Positions 34,601 through 43,784 of a stretch of 64,000 nucleotides of DNA are shown piece by piece. Made by a program: the position numbers and the translations under genes. Source of the stretch: Cryptomeria japonica (lineage: Eukaryota; Streptophyta; Pinopsida; Cupressales; Cupressaceae); contig NC_081415.1 in the NCBI RefSeq assembly GCF_030272615.1, forward strand, positions 625,889,740 through 625,953,739. The letters are read 5' to 3'. Below the pieces are notes generated by a model that worked only from the letters and a program-made list of their open reading frames with translations, was not told the origin of the DNA and did no database searches. Position 1 is the first letter of the stretch, and each line of letters opens with the position of its first letter.

Positions 34601-34660
34601 TTGATCATATCTTTTCCACTTCCAGTGACTATTGCTTTCTTCCTTGGTAGCACATCAAAT
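31640..34660 (-). pseudogene. Decayed unrecognised coding region
   Basis: Minus-strand fragments in order: 34390-34653 (DKIIILDCFGLSRKSFPKLDL, then SIPKFRWKGPNRMPILISL), 34078-34353 (DMICVAKNIQDMMKNTLFDF), 33846-34058 (FLRTVERRNYLEISHNWGDWF), 33212-33655 (charged, with a Lys-rich stretch), 32746-32952 (WDIATALAFNIGRKEHRW) and 32023-32208 (coiled-coil-like, SSSMKLKAQLEEKLKM). They lie in several frames. Trp-rich, protein-like blocks at regular spacing suggest one former protein of roughly 800 residues. I know no family for it. It may be the internal ORF of a non-autonomous retroelement. Plus-strand ORFs here are shadows. Confidence 0.45.
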
Positions 34661-34763
34661 TTGGGTCAAAATTTTCATGCTCTTCCCTATTTTGGTCTCT
34701 ATTCTAAGTCCTATTAGGGCCTTAAACCCTAAACCTTTGGTTTGAATCTCCAATGCCTAGCAT

Positions 34764-35451
34764 TCTAATGGATGATTAGTGATTAGTGATTAAGATTCAT
34801 GATTTCCTATTGAATCTGATTAACAATGATGAATTTTAGCATAACACAGTAAGGAACAGAGGTAAAGTGTTGGTTCAGTTTGAGAAAATTGGTACAGTAA
34901 GTTGGTGAAGTGTTTTGCAGATGTTCTTAACTGGATCTGCTGCAAACAGTCAAGGTATTGTAGTAAGTTGAAGAGTTTTGCAGAGGTTCTTAACAAGATC
35001 TATTGCAAGAAGTTAGTATATTGAAATAGCTTTAATTGGAAATGATTTAATGCATGTGTAGATGCAATTTTTATAGTTCACCTCTTTTGGCAGTAAGTCG
35101 ATTGTATTTGAGCAATAATCTCTTTGGGTAGTGAGCCCTTTGAGCAATGAGCCTATTTTGTAACCTTAAATTACTAGTTATATTATCTTGAGAGCTAATC
35201 CTCTTCATGGTTTTTCCCTTATTGGGTTTTCCACGTATAAAATCTTTGGTGTCTCTTGTGTGGTTGTGTTAAACAATTCATTTGTGTTTCATTTCAAGGA
35301 TAATTAAGACTTAGTAAAGATCATCATATTATCTATTTCAATTTTTTGGAGTTGAATTTAAGTGGAATACTGATTCACAACCCCCCCCCCTCTCAGTATT
35401 CTGGTTTTTTACATAAGCCACAGACAAAATGTACATAAATTACATAAAGTC
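34764..35451 (+). repeat. Copia 5' LTR fragment and leader
   Basis: Shows the LTR landmarks in sense: GGTTTTTCCCTTATTGGGTTTTCCAC at about 35211-35235 (motif in two parts) and GATTCACAACCCCCCCCCC at 35372-35390. The usual primer site is missing. The leader then leads into a gag start at 35461. The left end is undefined. Two imperfect copies of a segment containing GTTTTGCAGATGTTC are seen at 34910-35010. Confidence 0.55.
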
Positions 35452-35676
35452 TACTAGATCATGATGAAGAAGGAAGGTCTAAAGCTTAATAGAGAGAACT
35501 ACAGGATATGGAGTGACTAAATGAAAATTTATATCAAGAGTCTGGGAAGCCAGTATCTATTTCAATTTTTAGGAATTGAATTTAAGTGGAATACTAATTC
35601 AACCCCCCCCCCCCCTCTTAGTATTCTGGTTTATTCCACAAGCCACAGATATAATGTACATAAATTACATAAAGTC
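35332..35676 (+). repeat. Direct duplication of LTR end plus leader (about 120 bp twice)
   Basis: Positions 35332-35451 and 35556-35676 are near-identical: each runs from TCTATTTCAATTTTT through the C-tract to TACATAAAGTC. Between them is a 95-base gag start. The second copy joins abruptly inside gag. Confidence 0.85.
35461..35555 (+). pseudogene. Gag start fragment, same family as Copia-3
   Basis: Encodes the first about 30 codons of a copia gag, nearly identical to 48598-48690 (RENYRIWSD, stop, MKIYIKSLGSQY), including the same in-frame TAA. It is cut at the codon after SQY by the duplicated LTR end. Confidence 0.8.
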
Positions 35677-35709
35677 GGCCACCACAAGAAACTATACACA
35701 ATGTGTTCC

Positions 35710-36454
35710 ACTCTAGGAGATGGGTTATTATTGTAAATACATTGAGCTGACATGATGCAATGCATATTGATTCATTTGTAATTGATTTAATTGTAATATT
35801 CTTAGTAAGCCAACCTACACATTTGGTCTTAGGTTTTGGTATATATGTAAGATCTCAATTGTGAGATTGATAGAAAAAATAGGAAAGACATAAGGTATTT
35901 TAAGGTTGGGATATTCGATATATGTGAATATAAGAAGAGCTACTCACGCAGACATCATTTGAAGATTAAAGGAAGGTTTGAAGAAGACAATCAGAGCTTA
36001 ATCGGTACTGAATCCAGCATTGTAGATGCTACTTTGAGTAGTACATTATCATTGGATTTAATCATCCAATTGTAGTCAGTGTGACTCTCATTTTGTGATT
36101 GAGCAGTGAGGTCTAGGCAGTTGGCCTTTCTGCATGTGCAGAACCCATTTGTACACACATACTATCTGCAGTACTATCATCTGATTGTGGGTAAGGTTTC
36201 CCACCATGGTTTTTCCCCTTACAGGGTTTCCACATACAAATATATGTGTTATGTGTTGTGGATGCTATTTCTCTTTCTGTTCCATGCATTAAGCTTCACC
36301 GGTATTGTTATTAATTGTTAAACTGTCAACCGACATTAAGTTTGGTTTACCGGTATTATGTATCAAGTTTGATTAAGTTATATTTGGGTTGAAATTAATT
36401 GACAACTGATTCACCCCCCCCCCCCCCTTTCTCAGTTGCCTCCAGGTCCTAACA
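35710..36454 (+). repeat. 5' LTR of Copia-2, truncated at its left end
   Basis: Matches the 3' LTR from about 47255 to its end, including TTAGTAAGCCA, the GGTTTTTCCCC block at 36209-36219, the C run at 36413-36427, and the end TCCTAACA. Confidence 0.9.
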
Positions 36455-36456
36455 AT

Positions 36457-36468
36457 TGGTATCAGAGC
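36457..36468 (+). other. Primer-binding site of Copia-2
   Basis: TGGTATCAGAGC two bases after the LTR end; initiator tRNA-Met type. Confidence 0.93.
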
Positions 36469-36511
36469 TAAGTCCTCTTTTTGCAGAAGTTTAATAGCTT
36501 GAGGAGATTCT

Positions 36512-37490
36512 ATGGCAACTAACTATTTCAGGAAGGACAATCTGAAACTTGATGGAACTAACTATGGTATATGGAAGATAGAAATGGAGACTCATCTGAA
36601 TTGCATTGGAAGAGACATATGGGATGTTACAAAGAATGGCTATGTTGGTCCTACAGAGAGTCAACCTAAACCACCAAACTTGGCTAAAGATCAGGAGAAT
36701 GATTGCAAAGCAAGAGAAGCACTTTTGAGCACATTGTCAGATTAGTAAATCATGGGATTATCAAACCGATCTATTGCTAAAGCTATTTGGGATAAATTGG
36801 ATACATTGAATGAAGGTGATACCATTGTCAAAATTGCAAAACTGGAATGCTTCTGGGTCAGGTATGAAAATCTGAAAATGGAAGAAGATGAAAGAATTTA
36901 TGCTTTTATGGAAAGAGTTAATGAAATTGTTTTGGGTATACAATGTTGTGGAGGATCCTTAAGTGAAGATGAGATTGTTTCTAAAGTTTTAAGAGCATTG
37001 CCACTGGCATACAAAATGAAAGTAACTGCTATTAATGAATTGAGAACAATGCCTAATACATCAGTTTCTAGAGATATTTTGGTTCGAAAACTTTCAGCTT
37101 TTGAGCTTGATGAATTTGGTCATGTTGCTACAATTAAGACAGATTTAGCTTTCAAAGCATCATCATCATCTGCAGCATCATCATCATCATTTGAAAAATA
37201 TGATTGGAAAGCACTTTATGCAAGAGAACTTGAAGACATCAAAAAGGAAAATAAAGAATTGGAAGAACTTGAACCACTATTCACAAGAAAAATGCCTAAA
37301 GGTCCAGTTGGAAGTAAGTATGAAGGTAAAGCACCATTTAAATGTTTTAATTGAAATAAAATTGGTCATATGGCATCTAGGTGTCCTGATAGACATGCAA
37401 GATTGAGAGAAGAAGCTAAAAGAACATATAAGCCTAACCCTGAATATCAGAGATACAGATTTAAGAAGAATAGAGACAAATCATGTTACT
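36512..37490 (+). pseudogene. Copia-2 gag
   Basis: ATG 36512 (MATNYFRKDNLKLDGTNYG). The copia gag blocks match Copia-1 closely: GIWKIEMETHLNCIGRDIW, AIWDKLDTLNEGDT, FMERVNEIVLGIQCCGG, LRALPLAYKMKVTAI. TAG-TAA at 36746-36751 replaces the two Gln codons of QQIMGL. The zinc knuckle reads CFN, stop, NKIGHMASRC: its second Cys codon is TGA (37352-37354). A frame change near 37525 follows the knuckle. Confidence 0.9.
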
Positions 37491-37880
37491 ATGTTGATGA
37501 AGGAGCTACTAATGATTCTGATGAGGAATCTTGTTGCAATAACAAAAGATCAACTAGCACCTACTATACAACCGGTAGAGAAGGCCCTGGTAGCTAAAAT
37601 TGAAGAAAAGGATGAATGGATAATTGATTCTGGATGTTCACATCATATGACTGGTGAGAAAAGTAAATTCTTAACCTTTTAGGAATACAATGGAGGTCTA
37701 GTAAGATTTGGAGATGATAAAGCTTGTTTGATCAAAGGAAAAGACACTATATCTTTTGATGGTAAGCACAATACTGACAACGTTTGTTATGTTGAAGGTT
37801 TGAAGCATAATCTTTTGAGTGTTGGTCAATTAGTTGAAAAGGGATTTTAGTTACAATTCAAGAATGGTAAATCCAAAATC
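37491..37880 (+). pseudogene. Copia-2 protease
   Basis: Frame with EWIIDSGCSHHMTGEKSKF, a DSG active site that is intact. TAG at 37681-37683 replaces Gln of the FQEYNGG block, and another TAG replaces a Gln near 37848 (KGF-stop-LQFKNG). Confidence 0.88.
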
Positions 37881-38973
37881 ATGAATAGAACTGGTTTGGA
37901 AATTGCAACCAGTAATCAGACTAGAGGTAATATCTTTCATTTGAATAACAATGAGAAGACATGCTTGATTGCAAATATTGATGAAAGTTGGTTATGGCAT
38001 AAGAGACTTTGTCATGTAAATTTTGATTGCATTGTAAAGATTAGTAAAACTAAGGCAGTAAGGGATTTACCTAAGATTGTAAAACCTCACAATCTGGTAT
38101 GTAAGGAATGCCAATTTGGAAAGCAAGTTAGAAAAACTTTTAAGAGTATTCCAAAGAAATCCAATAATGTTCTTGATTTAATTTATACTGATTTATGTGG
38201 TCTGGCAAGAACTAGAAGTCTACAAAGAGATAGATATTTTATGCTAATCATTGATGATTATTCTAGAATGTGTTGGGTTAATTTTCTTGGGGAGAAATCA
38301 GAAGCTTTTGGGAAATTCAAATTATTCAAGGCAATGGTAGAGAATGAAACCGGTAAGAAAATCAAATGTTTAAGATCAGATCAAGGAGGTGAATTCACAT
38401 CTAAGGAATTTAATACATTCTATGAAGTGAATGGAATCATAAGACAACTATCAATACCTCGGACACCCTAATAGAATGGAGTTGTGGAAAGGAAGAACAA
38501 AACTATTCTGGATGCATCTAGAAGCATGATATCAGAAGAAAACCTACCTCATATGTATTGGAGAGAAGCAGTGAATAAAACGGTTTACACATTCAACAAA
38601 TTTCACATCAAAGGTGAAACTGGTAAGACCCTCATGAACTATGGTTTGGTAATACGCCTATTCTTGAATATTTCAGAATATTTGGAAACAATGTTATATT
38701 AGGAGAGATGATTATATTGGTAAATTTGATCATAAAAGTGATGAAGGAATATTTCTTGGTTATTCATCTAAGAGCAAGGCATATAGATGTTTTAATAAAA
38801 GATTGCAGAAAATCATTGAGAGTGCAAATGTGAAGATTGATGAACACTTTAGAAGAGATTTAAGGTCCATGGACTCTGAACCGGTAGTTGAGATAATCAT
38901 AAATGAACCTACTCTGAGTGCACCAGTATAGAATGTAGATCCATTCAAACCGGCATCATCAGAGAATTCCACA
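37881..38973 (+). pseudogene. Copia-2 integrase
   Basis: WLWHKRLCHVNFDCIVKI and CKECQFGKQ (zinc part), YTDLCG with the first Asp (the preceding His is Tyr), LRSDQGGEF, then PRTP followed by TAA-TAG in place of two codons before NGVVERKNKTI (catalytic Glu region), and GIFLGYSSKSKAYRCFNKR. Other damage includes a frame change near 38640. A TAG near 38930 (after APV) is shared with Copia-1. Confidence 0.88.
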
Positions 38974-39851
38974 GTGACTGAAGAACAACAGAAAGTGAAC
39001 ACACCTAGGTATGTAAGATTGAATCACTCTAAAAGTCGGATAATTGGAAATAAGTATCAAGGTGTAATGACAAGAGGAAGACTGGAAAATGAAGAGGTAT
39101 GCTTAATTTCTCAAATTGAACCAGCAACTATTTTTGAGGCATGTGAAGATAAACATTGGATTAAGGCTATGGAAGATGAATTGGAACAAATTGAAAAGAA
39201 TAACACATGGACATTGGTTCCTCGGCCTAAAAACAAAAATGTAATTGGAACTAAATGGGTATTTAGAAATAAACTTAATGAAGATGGTAAGGTAATCAGA
39301 AATAAAGTAAGATTAGTGTGTAAGGGATATTCACAAAAGGAGGGAATTGATTAGAATGAAACCTTTGCACCAGTAGCTAGAATTGAGGCAGTCGGACTAT
39401 TTCTTGCATTTGGGGCACACAAGAACTATAAAGTATATCAAATAGATGTTAAATGTGCATTTCTGAATGGTGATCTTGAAGAGGAATTTTACATGTATTT
39501 TCTTTGACAAATGAAAAAGATATGGTTTGTAGGTTAAGGAAAGCTTTATATGGATTAAAGCAAGCTCCTAGAGCTTGGTATGCTAGACTGAACAAATATC
39601 TTTTGAAGCTTGGTTACACTAAAGGTAATGCTAACAACAACTTATATTTCAAAGTGACTAATGATGACATCTTGGTTATTGAAGTTTTTGTTGATGATAT
39701 CATTTTTGGAGGAGAAGATGGATTGTGTAAAGACTTTTCTAATAAGCTGCGGGAAGAATTTGAAATGTCTATGATTGGGGAGATAAAATTATTTTTAGGA
39801 TTGCAGATTTCATAGATTGATAAAGGTATATTCATATGTCAATCAAAGTAC
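38974..39851 (+). pseudogene. Copia-2 reverse transcriptase
   Basis: [51 protein letters not shown], a TAG replacing Tyr in GIDYNETF, then [15 protein letters not shown] where the motif A Asp is kept. A deletion at about 39488-39500 removes the EQPNG segment and shifts frame. The second frame has [16 protein letters not shown] and [13 protein letters not shown] at 39813-39815 replaces Gln. Confidence 0.88.
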
Positions 39852-40409
39852 TTGAAGGAACTACTAAAGAAATTTGGTATGGAAAACTCTAAACCAGTAA
39901 GTACTCCTATGACTACAATTGATAAACTATCACTGAAGGATGATTCAACCCCTATTAATCCGATAAGATATAAATCTATGATTAGAGGTTTACTGTATTT
40001 GACACAAACAAGACCTGATATTATGAATGCAGTATGTATTGTTTCAAGATTTTAGAGTAATCCTAAGGAAAATCATGAATCAGCAGTAAAAAGGATTTTC
40101 CCGTATCTACAAGGCACAACAAATCTTGGTTTATGGTATCCTAAAGATGAAATTTTTTATTTATGTGCATACACTGATGCAAATTAGGCAGGAGATGTAG
40201 ATGATAGAAAGAGCACCACCAGTGGAGCATTCTTTCTTGGTAGCAGATTGATTTCATGGTTGAGCAAAAAACAGAGTTGTACATCATTATCAAAAACAGA
40301 ATCAGAATATGTTGCAGCAGCAACTAATTGTACTTAGGTATTATGGATTAAGCAAATGTTGAAGGACATAAAGGTAAAATGCAAAGAGCCTATAATCATT
40401 TATTATGAT
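39852..40409 (+). pseudogene. Copia-2 RNase H, first part
   Basis: YKSMIRGLLYLTQTRPDIMNAV, then TAG (Gln of SRFQ), AYTDAN followed by TAG (Trp of NWAGD), and TAG (Gln of CTQVLW). It is broken at 40409 by the gypsy fragment and resumes after the duplicated 33 bases at 46349. Confidence 0.85.
40377..40409. other. 33-bp direct duplication, left copy
   Basis: AAATGCAAAGAGCC...TGAT at 40377-40409 recurs at 46316-46348 with one mismatch. The two copies flank the insert 40410-46315. Ordinary LTR insertions duplicate four to six bases. Confidence 0.9.
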
Positions 40410-41690
40410 TGTAGACACCTAAAAATGGTCAACGCTTGCGGAGTCATACTTTAACATTTGCGCATTGCCTCATTTTAGGTTTTTGCATCGCATTAACATT
40501 TCTCCTATGTCACGCATTTGGTTTTTATCATTTGCGATCATTGAGTCCTTCTTCTGCATTCTTCATTTGTCTCACTCTAAAATTTGTTCTTGTCGACAAC
40601 AATCTTCAATCATGATTTTGGTCGATCTTGTCAATCTCTTATCAACTTGTCAATATTGTCATTTTGCGATCATTTCGCTATCAATTGTTGTCTATCTCAA
40701 TTATGTCAATTTGGATCAATTTGTCATTATTCCTCATCAATTGGCGCATCTATCAATCAAATCATTTATCACATTGGTCATTTATCAATCCAAAATTAAA
40801 TCAAATCGAGTCAATTATCTTTCAAGACCTAATTCGCCTTCTAGGGTTTCATGATTTAGTCATTTAACCTTGCTTATCATTTTCTTCCTTTAGGATTACT
40901 AAATTATTTATTAATCCTAGGTCTTCTCATTACAATTAAATCTTTATTTAATTGGCTAATTATTCTTCCTCTTGTAAATTAATTAATAAATGACAAATTA
41001 TTAATTAATTTACCTAATTTCTAATTTCCATCAATTTCCTATTTTTCCATCAATTTCTAATTCCTAATTGTCATCAATTTCAATTTTCTAATTTTCTTAA
41101 TTTCTAATTTCTTTTTCCTCCTATTTCTCTCCTAATTCTATGGGAATGACATTTCAATTTGTCATAAATTGTCATAATTGATAATCAATCAATTTTGACA
41201 TAGAATGTGTCATAATTTGTCATCAATTATCAATCAATCAAATTGTGCATGGAAAGTGCATAATTTGTCATATTGATTTGCAATTTCCATTTGAATTGCA
41301 TCATGCTAATCTTGTCATTTATCCAATTCTTCTATAAATTGGATGATTTTCAATCAAAGTTAATCCCGAATCCCTAATCAAACTATCGAACTTATGCTTC
41401 TAGTACTCTTGATCAACAAACCAATATCAATCTTGCTTTCAATTGTATGTTGTGCACTTGTAGGTGAGATCCACAAATCCATTTGAAGAGGAAAGAAGAA
41501 CAATGGAGCCGCATGGAAGAAGCATCCAAATCGTCATCTGGTTTGCATGAATATTTGCTTTTGAATGCTTTGTTTTTATGTCTCTATTGAGTGTGCTTAG
41601 GATTAGATCATTGCAATGTGAGATTGAGCTAATAATGAATAATATGTCCTTTTATATATTGCTTTGATGATTCCTAATTCCGATGCTACA
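40410..41690 (+). repeat. 5' LTR of the truncated gypsy copy
   Basis: 1281 bp, TGTAGACACC...GATGCTACA, defined at the right by the primer site. AT-rich with AATTAATT and ATTTGTCAT repeats at 40960-41290. No partner LTR is present in the window. Confidence 0.75.
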
Positions 41691-41695
41691 TTAAT

Positions 41696-41713
41696 TGGTG
41701 AACCCGACGTGAA
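41696..41713 (+). other. Primer-binding site TGGTGAACCCGACGTGAA
   Basis: Identical over 18 bases to the primer site at 61131-61148. It begins with TGG as expected for a tRNA CCA end. I could not match it to a plant tRNA. Confidence 0.75.
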
Positions 41714-41810
41714 TACTAACCTTCTAACCCTTTTACTATGTTTTGGAGTGCTTCTAAGTTGATTTGCAGGTCAAAAACCCAAAAACAGGGCCGTGCAGTG
41801 CATTCTGGAC

Positions 41811-41932
41811 ACTTCTGCGCTTGTGTGAAGCATTCTGCGCCTGTGTTGAGCATCTTGCGCCTGTGTATGAAACATTTTGTGCTTGTGTTAGACATCTTGC
41901 ACCTGTGTCATAAGTTCTGCGCTTGTGTAAAG
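41811..41932 (+). repeat. Minisatellite, six units of about 20 bp
   Basis: Units follow CATTCTGCGCCTGTGTTGAG with small changes, at 41811, 41831, 41851, 41873, 41893 and 41915. It lies about 100 bases after the primer site in the untranslated leader. Confidence 0.9.
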
Positions 41933-43784
41933 TCCAGAACAGAGGTGAAAAATGCAGTGTTTACTTGAAATTTTTTATGTTTTTGCATTCTGTTTTCTGT
42001 GTTTTGGATTTTGGTACTAATTATTTGTGTAGAATCTTGGCATACACATGGAAAAGACTAAAAATCAAACTACTAACATGTTTTGTGTAGATTCGATGGT
42101 CAAAGACAACAAATCAAACCTCTAACTTGGGTTTTGCAAGTTGCCTTGGAGAAACAACCAAACTTTTGTGTTTGTGTTTTCTAATTAGGCACTTAGTGAT
42201 TTATATATAGGTGGGAATGAACACTTGTTTTCTTTGATTGTTAAGTATGACATTGGAGTAGGAGAGTATGCTCTCATCCTTCTTAGGGTGATCAAAAATC
42301 CAGATCTTCGATACCATGCTTGTGTTGTTGATTGAGTGTCTCCATTAGAGGGCCTGCCTTCCCGGCCACTTTGCTTTTGCAAGAAAGTGATAATCATGAG
42401 AAGGGGACGACCCAAAGTGAGTGCGGCTAGAATTCCTTGGCATTCTAACTCACTATAAAAAAATACCCGATGAGCGAAAGCTTTGAAGGAAGTATTACGT
42501 GGGAATTGCAGTTACTTGGGAAGTGATGACCCTTGAACTCTTTCTCATATCAACATCTAAGTAGGGCCTCTTGGTCTAAATCATGCTTGCATGACTACAT
42601 TTTTTTGGTATCTTGATGGGCTTAATGTCTCAATCAAGCTTGCGTGACATCAAGGAGTAATGCTTAACAGAAATCCTTACTAAACACCTTGTTTTTAGAG
42701 GCCAAAAACCCTTCTAGTTGCTTGAGAAGGACAAATTCGGATACTTGGAAGAGATACTAAGTTCGCCATGGGGAGATTTCCATGGGGACTGATGCTTGGC
42801 TGCCTTGAGAAGTGAGTTTCATGGAGGGGAGCCCATGGGGTCAAGCATCTATGTATTCTCCTTGAATCCCATAATGAGTCTACCTCTCAAGTACCTAATG
42901 TCTTTGCCTACCATAAGAAATGTGGAAATGAGCATGATTGTCTTGAGTCTAAGTTGCAATATCTTGTATTCTTTGTTTGTCAAAAGTTGAATTGTGTATC
43001 ATTCCAAAAACAAGACAAATTGATCCAACATAAGATTAAACACAAGAGACATTCATCCAACAAAGGTTCAACAAAGTTTAAAACTCATCTTCAAACATGG
43101 TTGTCAAACATTGTTCAAAATTTTGTCTCAACATGCATGTCACTTACATTTAAGTTCATCCTAAGTTGCATTTTGCAAATTTCATTGTCAAGTACCAAGG
43201 TTAAGTTTCACCTAAGTCATACTCCTTTGCATATCAATAAGGGTCATCCATTTGCATATGTACTCTTGCATTAAAGTCATACCATTGTCATACATTGCAT
43301 ACCCTAGGTTTCTTCATTAAGCTTAGGTCATTATCATATCATATTAGTATCACTTGCATATTAATTGTCCCTTAGCATATAGTGTCAAAACTAGGCTTTG
43401 TCATACTTGAGTAATCCAAATTTTTGATAAAACCCTAAGTCATTGTTAAGAAGTCTAGACCTTGTCAAGCCTTTTGTCTTTTTGTCATCAATATCATTTG
43501 GTCAAACCTAGCTTAGTATCCAAGCATATAGGGGAGAATTTGTCATTTTGTCCTTTTGTCACTTGGTCCTTTTGTCCTTTGAGGTCTAGACATCATTTCA
43601 ATTTCCTAAGGGTCTCTTTCTTAGATTTGCATTCCAAAAAGTTTGTCAAGATCTTGAAAAACAACCAAAAAACATAGGTTGCATTTTTGCCATAGATTGC
43701 ATTCTCATTCATTTAGTTCGCATTTAGTTGCATATCATACATTATCCTTGAAAAATTCCAAAAATATTGCATTTGCATAGTGAC
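41933..43784 (+). other. Leader of the truncated gypsy copy, no gene
   Basis: About 1.85 kb between the minisatellite and the first long reading frame. Several short ORFs exist but none looks like protein. Contains GTCAT-rich text at 43170-43560. Long leaders are common in Tat-type elements. Confidence 0.5.

Noticed and set aside
35690..35715. Target-site duplication for Copia-2
   Set aside because: The 5' LTR start is missing and the 3' LTR ends in TA, so no pair can be defined.
40465..40867. Overlapping ORFs at the start of the gypsy LTR
   Set aside because: They lie in LTR DNA, begin only after the LTR start and have low-complexity text.
41811..41932. CRISPR-like array
   Set aside because: Units are directly adjacent with no unique spacers, and the context is a plant retrotransposon leader.
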